Assembly: GCF_008728835.1 (NCBI RefSeq)
Contig: NZ_CP042582.1
Location: forward strand, 2,197,001 to 2,261,000
DNA: 64,000 bases
Direction of reading: 5' to 3'
From: Hypericibacter adhaerens
Lineage (GTDB): Bacteria > Pseudomonadota > Alphaproteobacteria > Dongiales > Dongiaceae
In this document: piece by piece, positions 17,053 through 25,778 of the stretch
How the letters are laid out: the number at the start of each line of letters is the position of its first letter
Numbering within the stretch: the stretch's first letter is position 1
Position numbers and translations under genes: made by a program
Notes under the pieces: model-generated
The model's input: the letters and a program-made list of their open reading frames with translations, nothing else
The model's database searches: none
What the model was told of the DNA's origin: nothing

Positions 17053-17510
17053 TTTATCCCCCGTCGGATGTTTTATTACCGATTGCCGGACCAATCTTCC
17101 GAGAAGTCCATGCGGCGCAATGGCTGTCCTTGCAGCCTAGACCATTGAAGAGTCGGTGCTTCTCACGACTGCCAACTAGACCAGGTGATGGCAAATGAAA
17201 TCGCCGACATCCCATAATCTACGTCGTCGAATGTTTAATATACTACACTTGCTAGGATAAAACTCCTGAGGCATTATTTAGATCAAATGTTGCAAGAAAA
17301 TGCTGGCTTCTAAGAAAACAGGGCAACATTTCTTACGCTTAGGGGCAGAAAGCAGGGACGGGACTCCGTTTTCAGTCACGTGACAATTTCGCGCCGGGAC
17401 CGCTGGTGGCCCTGGGTTCCTGGCGAGTGCAACGAGTAATTGGCCAGTGGATGCTGTCTTGCGGGGACAGTCATCCGCTTCGGTCTTGGTTCCGAGGGGA
17501 ACGAGAGACC
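17053..17510. promoter_or_regulatory. AT-rich divergent promoter region upstream of the FNR-like gene
   Basis: This 458-base divergent gap is markedly AT-richer than the flanking genes between about 17190 and 17340. A weak promoter candidate for the plus strand is TTGCTA (17249-17254), 17 bases, CATTAT (17272-17277); it would give a leader of over 200 bases. No convincing FNR box (TTGAT-N4-ATCAA) is visible. No gene is evident. Confidence 0.3.
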
Positions 17511-18263
17511 ATGTGGAAGAGTCATAACGAACCGCCGTCCATTCCAAAGGACTGTCGAAATTGTGCGATCCGCGAGGCGACGCTCTGCGGCGCATTGCGC
17601 AGCGATCAGCTCGACATCCTGCAGGAATTCAAGAGTTGCGACCGCATCGTTCCCGCCCATTCCCATCTCTACCGCGCGGGCGAGCGGCTCAACGAGATCT
17701 ATAACCTGCTGAGCGGATGGGTGGCGCTCTATCGGATCCTCGAATCCGGCCGGCGCCAGATCCTGCAGATCGAACTCCCGGGCGCGTTCCTCGGCTACCA
17801 GGCCCGTATCGACGAGCCCATGCTGCACAGCGCCGAATGCATCACCGATGTCGCGGTCTGCGTCTTCCCGCGCCGCGCCTTTCCGGATCTGCTGGACCGC
17901 CATCCGGTGCTGGGTCTGAAGCTGGCCGGCATCATGGCGCAGGACGTCGTCCGCACCCATGACCAACTCACCAATGTCGGCGGGCGCTCGGGCATGGAAC
18001 GCGTCGCTCATTTCCTGCTGCAGCTCTATCTGAGGCTTCGGCATCGCCAGCCGGCGTTGGGCGGCGACTCGCTCGCCTTGCCGCTGACGCAGGAGATGAT
18101 CGGCGACGCGCTGGGGCTGACGCCGGTCCATATCAACCGGATCCTGCGGCAGCTGCGCGAGCGGCGTCTCGTCGTGTTGCACAACAAGACGCTTCAGGTT
18201 CTCGATCTGGAGGGGCTGCGCCGGATGGCCGAGGTGCCGCAGCTCGACCCGGCGGAACTCTAG
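17511..18263 (+). CDS. Crp/Fnr-family regulator with FNR-type N-terminal cysteines
   Basis: This 250-residue regulator has C15-x2-C18-x7-C26 near the N-terminus, plus C110 in the sensor domain, the spacing seen in oxygen-sensing FnrL/FnrN proteins that bind a [4Fe-4S] cluster. The cNMP-binding-like beta-roll covers about residues 40-130, the dimer helix about 133-175 and the winged HTH about 191-240. The recognition helix reads LTPVHINRILRQLR; the Glu of the E. coli FNR E-x-x-S-R motif is replaced by His and the Ser by Asn, so its DNA target is probably not the standard FNR box. ATG 17511 is chosen because GAGGGGA lies upstream and the cysteines then sit at the usual positions. Confidence 0.85.
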   Translation: MWKSHNEPPSIPKDCRNCAIREATLCGALRSDQLDILQEFKSCDRIVPAHSHLYRAGERLNEIYNLLSGWVALYRILESGRRQILQIELPGAFLGYQARIDEPMLHSAECITDVAVCVFPRRAFPDLLDRHPVLGLKLAGIMAQDVVRTHDQLTNVGGRSGMERVAHFLLQLYLRLRHRQPALGGDSLALPLTQEMIGDALGLTPVHINRILRQLRERRLVVLHNKTLQVLDLEGLRRMAEVPQLDPAEL

Positions 18264-18291
18264 CGGCCCGAAACGGGCCTGCGTCCTCTGC

Positions 18292-18555
18292 TCAGGCGAG
18301 CTCGGCGCCGTTCTCTTCCATCAGGCGCTGGATCTGCTGATCGTCGAGCGTCTGGCCGCTGCGCAGCCGCCAGACATCGCGATAGAAGGCGATCGCCGCC
18401 GGCTTGTCCGGAAATGCGAACAGGCGCGGCGCTTCCTCGCCCACAGAGAAGATACGCACTTCAACGCGCGTCTCGTCGACACAGGCGATTTCGATCTTCT
18501 CGATGCGGTCGGGATCGAGGCGAATGCCCGTGCCCGGCAAAACTGTCGACGCCAT
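18292..18555 (-). CDS. Small hypothetical protein
   Basis: This 87-residue protein (MASTVLPGTGIRLDPDRIEK...) has no signal peptide, membrane segment or motif I recognise. The composition is that of a small folded alpha/beta protein, with an amphipathic C-terminal helix (DDQQIQRLMEENGAEL). Codon use matches neighbouring genes, which supports real coding. It is convergent with the FNR-like gene, 28 bases from its stop. Function unknown. Confidence 0.6.
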   Translation of the reverse strand: MASTVLPGTGIRLDPDRIEKIEIACVDETRVEVRIFSVGEEAPRLFAFPDKPAAIAFYRDVWRLRSGQTLDDQQIQRLMEENGAELA

Positions 18556-19071
18556 CAGTGCTTCATATCCTGGAAGTCCAGGGAGGCCCGCCGCCCGGCA
18601 AAGCCAGAGGCCAGCCGGCGGAGAAACTCCACGGGAGATTGACGTTCCACCTTGTCACTGGAATGCCATCGCACCTATGAGCGAACTGTCACATGTGTAG
18701 CAAAGGCAAGGCGCCGGTTGCAACGACAGAAGAGGGTTCAATCTTGAGAATCCCGTGGAAATGTTTAGTCGATTCATAAATGACAGTGGAAAAAGTGAAT
18801 AAATCTGGTCAGTCAATCAACGATCTATTGTAAACGGACGATACAAAGACAGGCCCGCCACTGAAACAAACGACAAGAAATGCCCCGAAAATAAACCAGT
18901 CGATCAATCCGTGCGGGAACAGAACGCGGCCCGATATAACTTTGTATAATTAACGAGGGCGATCGGGGGCCCGCATGCCGCGCGCGCCGCTTCGGCGCGC
19001 ATTTGTTTTCGGAAACGAAAACGTTGGCACGAAGATCGGCAATCTGCGTTCCCGCGAAGCGCCGCTCGGGT
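18556..19071. other. AT-rich intergenic region, possible small RNA locus
   Basis: There are about 515 bases without a protein gene, clearly AT-richer than the surroundings from about 18730 to 18955. It ends with a plus-strand terminator (18982-19009) although no plus-strand gene lies in between. A TATAAT hexamer occurs inside TTTGTATAATTAACG just before 18960, without a good -35. A plus-strand small RNA ending near 19009 would explain the terminator. Confidence 0.35.
18982..19009 (+). terminator. Rho-independent terminator without an upstream coding gene
   Basis: Stem GCGCGCCG (18982-18989) pairs with CGGCGCGC (18993-19000) around a CTT loop, followed by ATTTGTTTT. The U-tract lies on the plus strand, so it terminates plus-strand transcripts. 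The nearest upstream plus gene ends at 18263 and both flanking genes are on the minus strand. Confidence 0.65.
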
Positions 19072-19842
19072 TCACAGCGAAGACGATGAAGACCGGCCGG
19101 TCAACGCGAAACGCGTCGCGAGCGTGAAGCCATCGCCCGCGGTTCGTTCGACGAAGAGCGCGATCTCGCCGATCTCGACCGGTGCCGCCGTCGCCGGTGA
19201 GAAGAAGGCCGCCAGAGGCGCGCGCAGCCGCTCGATCGTTGCCGCGTCGAGGGGACCGGTCAGTGTGACGTGAAATCGGAATCGATCATGCACGTAAGGG
19301 TAGCCCCAGCGCCGAAGATGCGCTTCCTCGATCGGGTCGAGTCCGGTGGCACGTCGGCGCGACAGCTCTTCTTCCGACGCGGGACGCCGATAGGAATCGA
19401 ACTGCGTCACGCAGCGTGCGGCCAGCGCATCCAGATCCGGAGACGGTGCGGATGGGATCAGCGCCAGGAACCGCCGGCCGATCACCTCGAGCCGCAATGG
19501 TGGAATGAAGAAGGGAGCCGAGGAAGAGGCGAAGCGGTCGAGATCGACGCGCAGGCTGTCCGCATCGTGTCCCTCGGCGAGCACGAAAGGCGGCTTCAGC
19601 GTGGCGTGAAGCGCATAGCGGCGCGGCTCCGCGGTCAGCGCCGTCAATTGCTCGGGCGAGAATCCGGCGACGAGAGGGCGCGGCGGCAGTCCGCCGCCAC
19701 CCACGGGCGATTCGGCATCGCGGCCGAGCCAGGCGAGGCCTCGCCGCGTCAGTTCTGAATCGCGGGGCGGCGCCCAATAGATCGCGTAACGCGCGACCGA
19801 GGGGCGGGAAGTGGTGGATTGAACGAGCGTGGGGGTTGTCAT
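19072..19842 (-). CDS. DUF1045 2H-phosphoesterase-like phosphonate-associated protein
   Basis: This 256-residue cytoplasmic protein contains two H-x-T motifs, HATLKPPF in the first half and FHVTLTGPL in the second. That is the paired signature of the 2H phosphoesterase fold (two HxT/S elements forming the active site on cyclic phosphates). DUF1045 proteins are regularly found with C-P lyase genes. It is divergent from phnC, and the candidate PhnF operator lies in the 77-base gap, so it probably belongs to the regulon. No phnP is seen in this window; this enzyme might act on the cyclic ribosyl phosphate that PhnP normally opens (inference). Confidence 0.75.
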   Translation of the reverse strand: MTTPTLVQSTTSRPSVARYAIYWAPPRDSELTRRGLAWLGRDAESPVGGGGLPPRPLVAGFSPEQLTALTAEPRRYALHATLKPPFVLAEGHDADSLRVDLDRFASSSAPFFIPPLRLEVIGRRFLALIPSAPSPDLDALAARCVTQFDSYRRPASEEELSRRRATGLDPIEEAHLRRWGYPYVHDRFRFHVTLTGPLDAATIERLRAPLAAFFSPATAAPVEIGEIALFVERTAGDGFTLATRFALTGRSSSSSL

Positions 19843-19888
19843 CGAAGCTTCATAGAACTGCGAAACGGGAGTCTCGGGCCACCCCTAT

Positions 19889-19899
19889 TGTCTAGACGA
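19889..19899. promoter_or_regulatory. Candidate PhnF operator upstream of phnC
   Basis: TGTCTAGACGA, with palindromic core GTCTAGAC, lies 20 bases before the phnC start, in the gap to the divergent DUF1045 gene. An almost identical copy (TGTCTAGATGA) lies at the phnG start. Two copies at exactly the two promoters flanking the regulated genes suggest binding by the GntR-family PhnF. Confidence 0.6.
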
Positions 19900-19919
19900 C
19901 TCTACGGGGGCGCGCATCC

Positions 19920-20753
19920 ATGTCTTCGATCCGGATCGATCAGCTGAGCAAGACATTCGGCAATGGGCGCCGGGCCTTGCAGTCGGTTTCGCTCACGATC
20001 GAGCCGGGGGAGATGGTCGGGCTCATCGGCGCCTCGGGCTCCGGAAAGTCGACTCTCCTGCGGCATATCGCGGGTCTCGCCTCCTGCGACCGCGATGCCG
20101 GCCGCATCGAGGTCGATGGCCGCATCGTGCAACGCGACGGCCGGATCGCCAAGGATATCCGTCAGCAGCGCGCCTCGATCGGCTTCGTCTTCCAGCAGTT
20201 CAACCTGGTGGATCGCCTGCCGGTCATCACCAACGTCTGTGTCGGCGGCCTGGCGCGGGTGCCGCTCTGGCGCAGCCTTCCGGGCTGGTTCACGGCGGCC
20301 GAGCGCAAGGCGGCGTTCGAGGCGCTGGCGCGGGTCGGCATCGAGGAGCAGGCCTATCAGCGGGCTTCGACTCTTTCGGGCGGGCAGCAGCAGCGCGCCG
20401 CCATCGCCCGCGTGCTGATCCAGGGAGCCCGCACGCTGCTCGCCGACGAGCCGATCGCCTCGCTCGATCCGGAATCGGCCCGTCGCGTCATGGAGCTCCT
20501 GCATGACATCAACCTGCGCGACGGGATCACCGTCGTCGTCTCCCTGCATCAGGTCGACATGGCCACGCATTACTGCCCGAGGATCGTGGCGCTGAAGGAC
20601 GGCCAGGTCCTTTTCGACGGCCCCAGCGAGGACGTCACGGGCTCGCTCCTGGCCGAAGTCTATGGCAGCGAGCTCGAATCGGCACCGATCCCCCATCGCT
20701 CGCGGCGCGCGCCTTTGCGCCTGGCGACCGTTGCCGCCGCGGCCGGCTCCTGA
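19920..20753 (+). CDS. phnC: Phosphonate ABC transporter ATP-binding protein PhnC
   Basis: This 277-residue ATPase energises phosphonate import through PhnE. It has Walker [10 protein letters not shown] (residues of about 37-45), Q-loop [14 protein letters not shown], signature [17 protein letters not shown], Walker [15 protein letters not shown] and the switch His in [10 protein letters not shown]; the FNLVDRL stretch is typical of PhnC. ATG 19920 follows a TACGGGGG ribosome site and the candidate PhnF operator. It is the first gene of phnCDE. Confidence 0.93.
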   Translation: MSSIRIDQLSKTFGNGRRALQSVSLTIEPGEMVGLIGASGSGKSTLLRHIAGLASCDRDAGRIEVDGRIVQRDGRIAKDIRQQRASIGFVFQQFNLVDRLPVITNVCVGGLARVPLWRSLPGWFTAAERKAAFEALARVGIEEQAYQRASTLSGGQQQRAAIARVLIQGARTLLADEPIASLDPESARRVMELLHDINLRDGITVVVSLHQVDMATHYCPRIVALKDGQVLFDGPSEDVTGSLLAEVYGSELESAPIPHRSRRAPLRLATVAAAAGS

Positions 20754-20821
20754 AAGCCGCAAGCTCGCCGACCCGAGACCCGCCTGTTCTTGAACCTCTA
20801 CTGAAGAAGGAGACGAACCTG

Positions 20822-21817
20822 ATGCTACGTCGCGCATTCCTCGCAGGCATGGCCGCATTGGCGCTCGGCGCCAGTGCCGCCAGCGCCGAGACGCCCAAGG
20901 AAATCAATTTCGGAATCATTTCGACCGAATCGACGCAGAACCTCAAGACGCAGTGGGAGCCCTTCCTCGCCGACATGGAGAAGGCGACGGGCATCAAGGT
21001 GAATCCCTTCTACGCGACCGACTATGCGGGCGTCATCGAGGCCATGCGCTTCAACAAGGTCCAGGTCGCCTGGTACGGCAACGCTTCGGCCATCCAGGCC
21101 GTGGACCGCGCCAATGGCGAGGTGTTCGCGCAGAAGATCTATGCCGACGGCTCGCGCGGCTACTACTCGATCCTGATCGCCAACACCAACAGCAACATCA
21201 ACTCGCTCGATGACGTGCTCAAGCAGCCGGGCAAGCTGAAGTTCGGCAACGGCGATCCGAACTCCACCTCGGGCTTCCTGATCCCCAGCTACTATGCCTG
21301 GGCCAAGAACAACATCGACATCCGCAAGCATTTCACCACGGCCCTCAATTCCAACCATGAGGCCAACCTGATGGCCGTGGCCACCGGCCAGGTCGATGTC
21401 GCCACCAACAACACCGAGGACTTCGCCAAGTTCCAGCGGGCCCAGCCGGACAAGGCCAAGCTGGTCCGCGAGATCTGGCGCTCGCCGATGATCCCGGCCG
21501 ATCCGCTGGTCTGGCGCACGGATCTCGACGAGGGCGCCAAGAAGAAGATCCTGGCCTTCCTGCTGGCCTACGGCCAGCCGGGCCCGAATCAGGCACATGA
21601 GAAGGAAGTGCTGGACGCGCTCGGCCAGTGGGGCGGGTTCCTGGCTTCCAGCAACGACCAGCTTCTGCCGGTCCGCCAGGTCTCGCTCTTCAAGGACCGG
21701 ATGAAGATCGAGCAGGACGCCACGATCTCGGACGCGGACAAGAAGAAGCAGATCGCCGAGATCGACGCCAAGCTCGACGAGCTGTCGAAGAAGATGGCCG
21801 AGGTGAAGACGCAGTAA
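20822..21817 (+). CDS. phnD: Phosphonate ABC transporter substrate-binding protein PhnD
   Basis: This 331-residue periplasmic binding protein has a signal peptide ([22 protein letters not shown]). The mature part starts [20 protein letters not shown], like PhnD, and includes [27 protein letters not shown] and [15 protein letters not shown], family segments near the phosphonate site. A charged helical tail ([22 protein letters not shown]) closes the protein. It captures alkylphosphonates such as 2-aminoethylphosphonate and passes them to PhnE. An AGAAGGAG ribosome site lies a few bases before the ATG. Confidence 0.93.
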   Translation: MLRRAFLAGMAALALGASAASAETPKEINFGIISTESTQNLKTQWEPFLADMEKATGIKVNPFYATDYAGVIEAMRFNKVQVAWYGNASAIQAVDRANGEVFAQKIYADGSRGYYSILIANTNSNINSLDDVLKQPGKLKFGNGDPNSTSGFLIPSYYAWAKNNIDIRKHFTTALNSNHEANLMAVATGQVDVATNNTEDFAKFQRAQPDKAKLVREIWRSPMIPADPLVWRTDLDEGAKKKILAFLLAYGQPGPNQAHEKEVLDALGQWGGFLASSNDQLLPVRQVSLFKDRMKIEQDATISDADKKKQIAEIDAKLDELSKKMAEVKTQ

Positions 21818-21854
21818 GCCTCGACCCCATCGGTTCGTTGGACAAGGTTCCGAC

Positions 21855-22685
21855 TTGACGGTCTCTCTCCAACCGGCGACGCCGACCGGGCCCCGGGGCC
21901 CGGCGGCGTCGCATGCCGTCGCATCCAGGCCCAGGTTCCCCTGGATCCGGCTCCTCGCCTACGGCGTGATCCTGGCGGCGCTTGCCGGCTCCTGGCGCGG
22001 CGCCGACATGCGTCCGCTCGACCTGCTGCGCGACAGCGGCAACATGGCGATCTTCCTCGCCGATTTCTTCCCGCCGGACTTCAAGGACTGGCAGTACTAC
22101 GTGCAAGAGATGATCATCACCGTCCAGATCGCGCTCTGGGGCACGGTGATGGCGATCGTCTGCGCCATTCCCTTCGGTCTCGCCTGCGCCGGCAATATCG
22201 CACCCTGGTGGATCAACCAGCCGGTGCGCCGCTTGATGGACATCTGCCGCTCCATCAACGAGATGGTCTTCGCCATGCTGTTCGTGGTGGCGGTGGGGCT
22301 GGGGCCCTTCGCCGGCGTGCTGGCGCTCTGGATCCATACCACCGGCATCCTCGCCAAGCTGTTCGCCGAAGCGGTGGAAGCGATCGACCCGCGGCCCGTG
22401 GAAGGCATCCGCTCGACCGGCGCCCACAAGCTCGAAGAGATCGTCTTCGGCGTGATCCCGCAGGTGATGCCGCTCTGGGTGTCCTATTCGCTTTACCGGT
22501 TCGAGTCCAACGTCCGTTCCGCCTCCGTCGTCGGGCTGGTGGGTGCCGGCGGCATCGGCCAGGTGATCTGGGAGATCATCCGCGGCTTCCAGTTCAGCCA
22601 GACCTGCGCGGTGATGATCGTGATCGTCATCACCGTGGTGCTGATCGATCTTCTGTCGCAGTGGCTGCGCCGCGCCTTCATCTGA
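21855..22685 (+). CDS. phnE: Phosphonate ABC transporter permease PhnE
   Basis: This 276-residue inner-membrane permease has about six hydrophobic segments and the EAA loop [47 protein letters not shown] near the end is characteristic of PhnE. The start is the TTG at 21855, with AAGG eight bases upstream; no in-frame ATG gives the full N-terminus. It completes phnCDE and converges with phnF 18 bases later. Confidence 0.92.
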   Translation: MTVSLQPATPTGPRGPAASHAVASRPRFPWIRLLAYGVILAALAGSWRGADMRPLDLLRDSGNMAIFLADFFPPDFKDWQYYVQEMIITVQIALWGTVMAIVCAIPFGLACAGNIAPWWINQPVRRLMDICRSINEMVFAMLFVVAVGLGPFAGVLALWIHTTGILAKLFAEAVEAIDPRPVEGIRSTGAHKLEEIVFGVIPQVMPLWVSYSLYRFESNVRSASVVGLVGAGGIGQVIWEIIRGFQFSQTCAVMIVIVITVVLIDLLSQWLRRAFI

Positions 22686-22702
22686 GGCGCGGGCGGAACC
22701 GG

Positions 22703-23485
22703 TCAACCGCCCGCGAAGAGGTCTTCCGGCCGCACGATCATCTGCACCCGGTCGCCGGCGAAGACGGCGAGGCTGTGATGGGTCGGCTTGCCCTTGGCGT
22801 CGACATTGACGGCCTCCGCCTGGAGCACGGGGCGGCTCGCGGTCTGCTCCAGGAACTCGGCTTCGCGCGGGCTCGGCAGCCGCGCCAGGATGCGCGTCAC
22901 CTTGCGGGTATAGTCGCTGACGCCGAATTCCTCGAGCGCTGCGGTCAGCGAACCCAGCCGCCGATAGGCCTCATCGATCCCGGCGAAGCGGGGCAGGGGA
23001 AACTCGTGGACCCCGTAGCACATCGGCGCGCCATCGGCGATGGCCAGGGTTTCGACCCGCGTCACCGCGGCGCCGTCGCGCAGCCTGAGGTCGGTCGCGA
23101 TGCTGCCGGAGACGGTCGCGCGCTCGGCCGAGATCAGCCGGTGACCGGGCTCGCGGCCCTGGGCCAGGAGATTGGCGCTGAAGCGGGTGCGCCTTCCCAG
23201 CACGTAATCGATCGTGTTGTCGTTCACGAAGGTGCCGCGGCCCTGCTCGATGCGCAGGATGCCTTGCTCCGCCAGCGCCGCGACGGCGCGGCGGACGGTA
23301 TGGCGGTTGACCATGAACCGCTCGGCCAGCTCGAGCTCGGTCGGAAGGCGATCGCCCGGTTTCAGGCGGCCGGCCTTCAAGTCGGCCCCCAGGGTCTCGG
23401 CGATCTGTCGCCAAACCGTCATGCCGCGGCCGCGGGCAATCGCAACTTTCATCAGGGCGTCCGACTCCGTTCGCGTTTCTGTCAT
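22703..23485 (-). CDS. phnF: GntR-family phosphonate regulator PhnF
   Basis: This 260-residue regulator has an N-terminal GntR winged HTH (residues of about 20-90: VWRQIAETLGADLKAG, LPTELELAERFMVNRHTVRR, GRGTFV) and a C-terminal UTRA ligand domain (about 100-255, ending VQMIVRPEDLF). PhnF proteins repress phn genes until phosphate starvation or phosphonate supply. It sits between phnE and phnG, divergent from phnG, with a TCTAGA-centred candidate operator in that gap and another before phnC. Possible starts are GTG 23509, ATG 23485 and ATG 23452 (best ribosome site, MKVAIARGRG); the HTH is intact with each. Confidence 0.9.
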   Translation of the reverse strand: MTETRTESDALMKVAIARGRGMTVWRQIAETLGADLKAGRLKPGDRLPTELELAERFMVNRHTVRRAVAALAEQGILRIEQGRGTFVNDNTIDYVLGRRTRFSANLLAQGREPGHRLISAERATVSGSIATDLRLRDGAAVTRVETLAIADGAPMCYGVHEFPLPRFAGIDEAYRRLGSLTAALEEFGVSDYTRKVTRILARLPSPREAEFLEQTASRPVLQAEAVNVDAKGKPTHHSLAVFAGDRVQMIVRPEDLFAGG

Positions 23486-23525
23486 CGACAGTGAGGTTGA
23501 ATCTGGCACAAAGCTACGAGATCGG

Positions 23526-23554
23526 TTGACACATATAGATGTCTAGATGAATAT
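23526..23554 (+). promoter_or_regulatory. phnG promoter with embedded candidate PhnF operator
   Basis: TTGACA (23526-23531), 17 bases, GAATAT (23549-23554) forms a promoter with a perfect -35 and a weak -10. The motif TGTCTAGATGA (23540-23550) lies between and over these elements, matching the copy upstream of phnC in 10 of 11 positions. A repressor bound there would block RNA polymerase directly. Confidence 0.6.
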
Positions 23555-23561
23555 GGCGCCC

Positions 23562-24050
23562 ATGGCAACCGAGCTCTCCCACCCTTCATTGGCGCCGGCG
23601 TCCCCGCAGGGCGAGCGGGCCCGATGGATGGCGCAGCTGAGCCAGGCCGACCCCGACCACCTCGAGGCGGCTTGGCGCCAGCTTGCGGCGCCCCCGGCCC
23701 ATTCCTGGCTGAGGCCGGTGGAAACGGGTCTCGTGATGCTGCGCGGGCGGGCGGGCGGGACCGGCCAGCCTTTCAATCTCGGCGAGATGACGGTCACGCG
23801 CGCGGCCGTGATGCTGGAGCCGCCCCACAACCGGGTCGGGTTTGGCTATGTGACCGGCCGGGCCCGGCGCCATGCCGAGCTGGCGGCGCTCTTCGATGCG
23901 CTGCTCCAGGATGAGGCGCTCCGGCAAGGCATGCTGGCCGGACTGCTGTCGGAACTCGCCGAAACGGACCAGAAACGGCGCCGCCGCCGCGCGGCCGACG
24001 TCGCGGCGACCCGGGTCGATTTCACGACGATGGTGCGCGGCGATGATTGA
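23562..24050 (+). CDS. phnG: C-P lyase complex subunit PhnG
   Basis: This 162-residue (from ATG 23562) subunit of the PhnGHIJ core converts phosphonates into ribosyl triphosphate derivatives before C-P cleavage. Family segments are MAQLSQADPDHLEAAW and ETGLVMLRGRAGGTGQPFNLGEMTVTRAAV, followed by GFGYVTGRARRHAELAALFDAL. In-frame ATGs also lie at 23547 and 23553, but they fall inside the operator and -10, so if the promoter at 23526 is right the mRNA would begin near 23561 and be leaderless or nearly so. It overlaps phnH by 8 bases. Confidence 0.92.
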   Translation: MATELSHPSLAPASPQGERARWMAQLSQADPDHLEAAWRQLAAPPAHSWLRPVETGLVMLRGRAGGTGQPFNLGEMTVTRAAVMLEPPHNRVGFGYVTGRARRHAELAALFDALLQDEALRQGMLAGLLSELAETDQKRRRRRAADVAATRVDFTTMVRGDD

Positions 24051-24693
24051 GCTCGGGAACGTGGCCAAGGCTTCGTCTTCGGCGAATCGCGGCGTGCTGG
24101 CGCCCGGGCTGCCGGATCCGGTCGAGGATGCGCAACGCATCTTCCGCTGCGCGCTGACGGCGCTGAGCGAGCCCGGCCGCATCCTTCAGCTCCCGGTCAC
24201 GTTGCGGAGCACCTGCCAGCAGCTCGGCAATGCGACGGGACCGGCGGCGCTCGGCCTGTTGCTGGCTCTGGCCGACGGCGATACGCCTGTCTGGCTCGAC
24301 CGGCAGGCTTCGGGCATCGCGACCTTTCTCGCGTTTCATACGGGCGCACCCATCGCCGGCGAGCCCATGGCCGCGCGTTTCGCGCTCGTCGCCGACGCGG
24401 CGACGGCGCCGCGCCTGGCCGATTTCGATGGCGGCAGCGTCGACCATCCCGACCGTTCGGCCACGCTGATCATCGAGGCGAGCCGGTTGGCGTCGGGCGG
24501 CCCGATCGGTTTTTCGGGCCCTGGCATCCCGACCCGCCGGTTCCTGGCGATCGACGGGCTGCCGGAAGGCTTCGTCGCCGATTGGACCCTCAACCACGCC
24601 CGGTTCCCTTGCGGGGTCGATGTCCTCGTCACCTGCGGCGATCGCCTGGTGGGATTGCCGCGCAGCACCGCCTTGGAGCTCTCATGTACGTAG
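24043..24693 (+). CDS. phnH: C-P lyase complex subunit PhnH
   Basis: This 216-residue homologue of PhnH is part of the C-P lyase core with PhnG, PhnI and PhnJ. Recognisable segments are RIFRCALTALSEPGRI, ALGLLLALADGDTPVWL, SATLIIEASRL, GPGIPTRRFLAIDGLPEGFVADW and HARFPCGVDVLVTCGDRLVGLPRST. ATG 24043 overlaps the end of phnG, and its last codons overlap phnI by 10 bases, so translation is coupled. It is slightly longer than the E. coli protein at the N-terminus. Confidence 0.92.
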   Translation: MIELGNVAKASSSANRGVLAPGLPDPVEDAQRIFRCALTALSEPGRILQLPVTLRSTCQQLGNATGPAALGLLLALADGDTPVWLDRQASGIATFLAFHTGAPIAGEPMAARFALVADAATAPRLADFDGGSVDHPDRSATLIIEASRLASGGPIGFSGPGIPTRRFLAIDGLPEGFVADWTLNHARFPCGVDVLVTCGDRLVGLPRSTALELSCT

Positions 24694-25778
24694 CCGTCAA
24701 GGGCGGCGAGGCCGCCATCGAGGCCGCTCACCGGCTGCTCGAGCAGGACCGGCGCGGCGACGCCGATCTGCCGGCGCTGACGGTCGACCAGATCGAAGGC
24801 CAGCTCCGGCTCGCGGTCGATCGCGTCATGGCCGAAGGCGCGCTCTATGACCGGCGCCTGGCGGCACTCGCCATCAAGCAGGCGGCGGGCGATCTGGTGG
24901 AGGCGATCTTCCTCTTGCGCGCCTACCGCACCACCTTGCCCCGGTTCGCCGTCAGCGAGCCGATCGACACGGCGCGGATGGAAGCCGACCGGCGCATCTC
25001 GGCGATCTTCAAGGATGTTCCCGGCGGCCAGTTCCTCGGGCCGACCTTCGACTATACCCACCGCCTGCTGGACTTCTCCTTGGAGGAGGAAACGACGCGC
25101 AAGGCGCCGGCGGCCAAGCCAGGCGCTACGGTCGCGACGGCGACCGCGGCCTTGCCGCCGGTGATGGGTTGGCTGGAGCAGGAAGGGCTCATGGAGCCCG
25201 AGCGGCCCGATCCCGCTCTTCCCGTCGGCGATATCACGCGCGAACCGCCGTCCTATCCGGCGACGCGCGATGTCCGTCTTCAGGCGCTGGCGCGCGGCGA
25301 CGAGGGATTCCTCTTGAGCCTCGCCTATTCGACGCAGCGCGGCTATGGCCGCAACCATCCCTTCGCCGGCGAGATCCGCAGCGGGCGGGTGACGGTGGAG
25401 ATCGTTCCGGAGGAACTGGGCTTTCCGGTCGCCATCGGCGAGATCGAGCTGACGGAATGCCAGCTCGTGAACCAGTTCAAGGGATCGGCCACCCAGCCGC
25501 CGCAATTCACGCGCGGCTACGGGCTGGTGTTCGGCCGGTGCGAGCGCAAGGCCATGGCCATGGCGCTGGTCGATCGCAGCCTCAGGGCGGCGGAGTTCGA
25601 GGAAACGGTGACGGCGCCGGCGCAGGACGAGGAGTTCGTCCTCAGCCATGCCGACAATGTCGAGGCCTCGGGCTTCGTGCAGCACCTGAAGCTGCCGCAT
25701 TACGTCGACTTCCAGGCCGAGCTCGACATCGTCCGCCGGATGCGCGCCGAAGAGGCCCAGCAGGAGGCTGCGGAATGA
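24684..25778 (+). CDS. phnI: C-P lyase complex subunit PhnI
   Basis: This 364-residue PhnI homologue begins MYVAVKGGEAAIEAAHRLL, the usual PhnI N-terminus, and includes LAVDRVMAEGALYDRRLAALAIKQ and, later, GDITREPPSYPATRDVRLQ. PhnI supplies the nucleosidase-like activity that swaps adenine of ATP for the phosphonate, with PhnG, PhnH and PhnL. It overlaps phnH by 10 bases and phnJ by 4 (ATGA). Length fits the family. Confidence 0.93.
   Translation: MYVAVKGGEAAIEAAHRLLEQDRRGDADLPALTVDQIEGQLRLAVDRVMAEGALYDRRLAALAIKQAAGDLVEAIFLLRAYRTTLPRFAVSEPIDTARMEADRRISAIFKDVPGGQFLGPTFDYTHRLLDFSLEEETTRKAPAAKPGATVATATAALPPVMGWLEQEGLMEPERPDPALPVGDITREPPSYPATRDVRLQALARGDEGFLLSLAYSTQRGYGRNHPFAGEIRSGRVTVEIVPEELGFPVAIGEIELTECQLVNQFKGSATQPPQFTRGYGLVFGRCERKAMAMALVDRSLRAAEFEETVTAPAQDEEFVLSHADNVEASGFVQHLKLPHYVDFQAELDIVRRMRAEEAQQEAAE

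Noticed and set aside
17270-17295. Possible FNR box around TTTAGATCAAATG
   Set aside because: Only one half-site (ATCAA) is present; the TTGAT half at the right spacing is missing.
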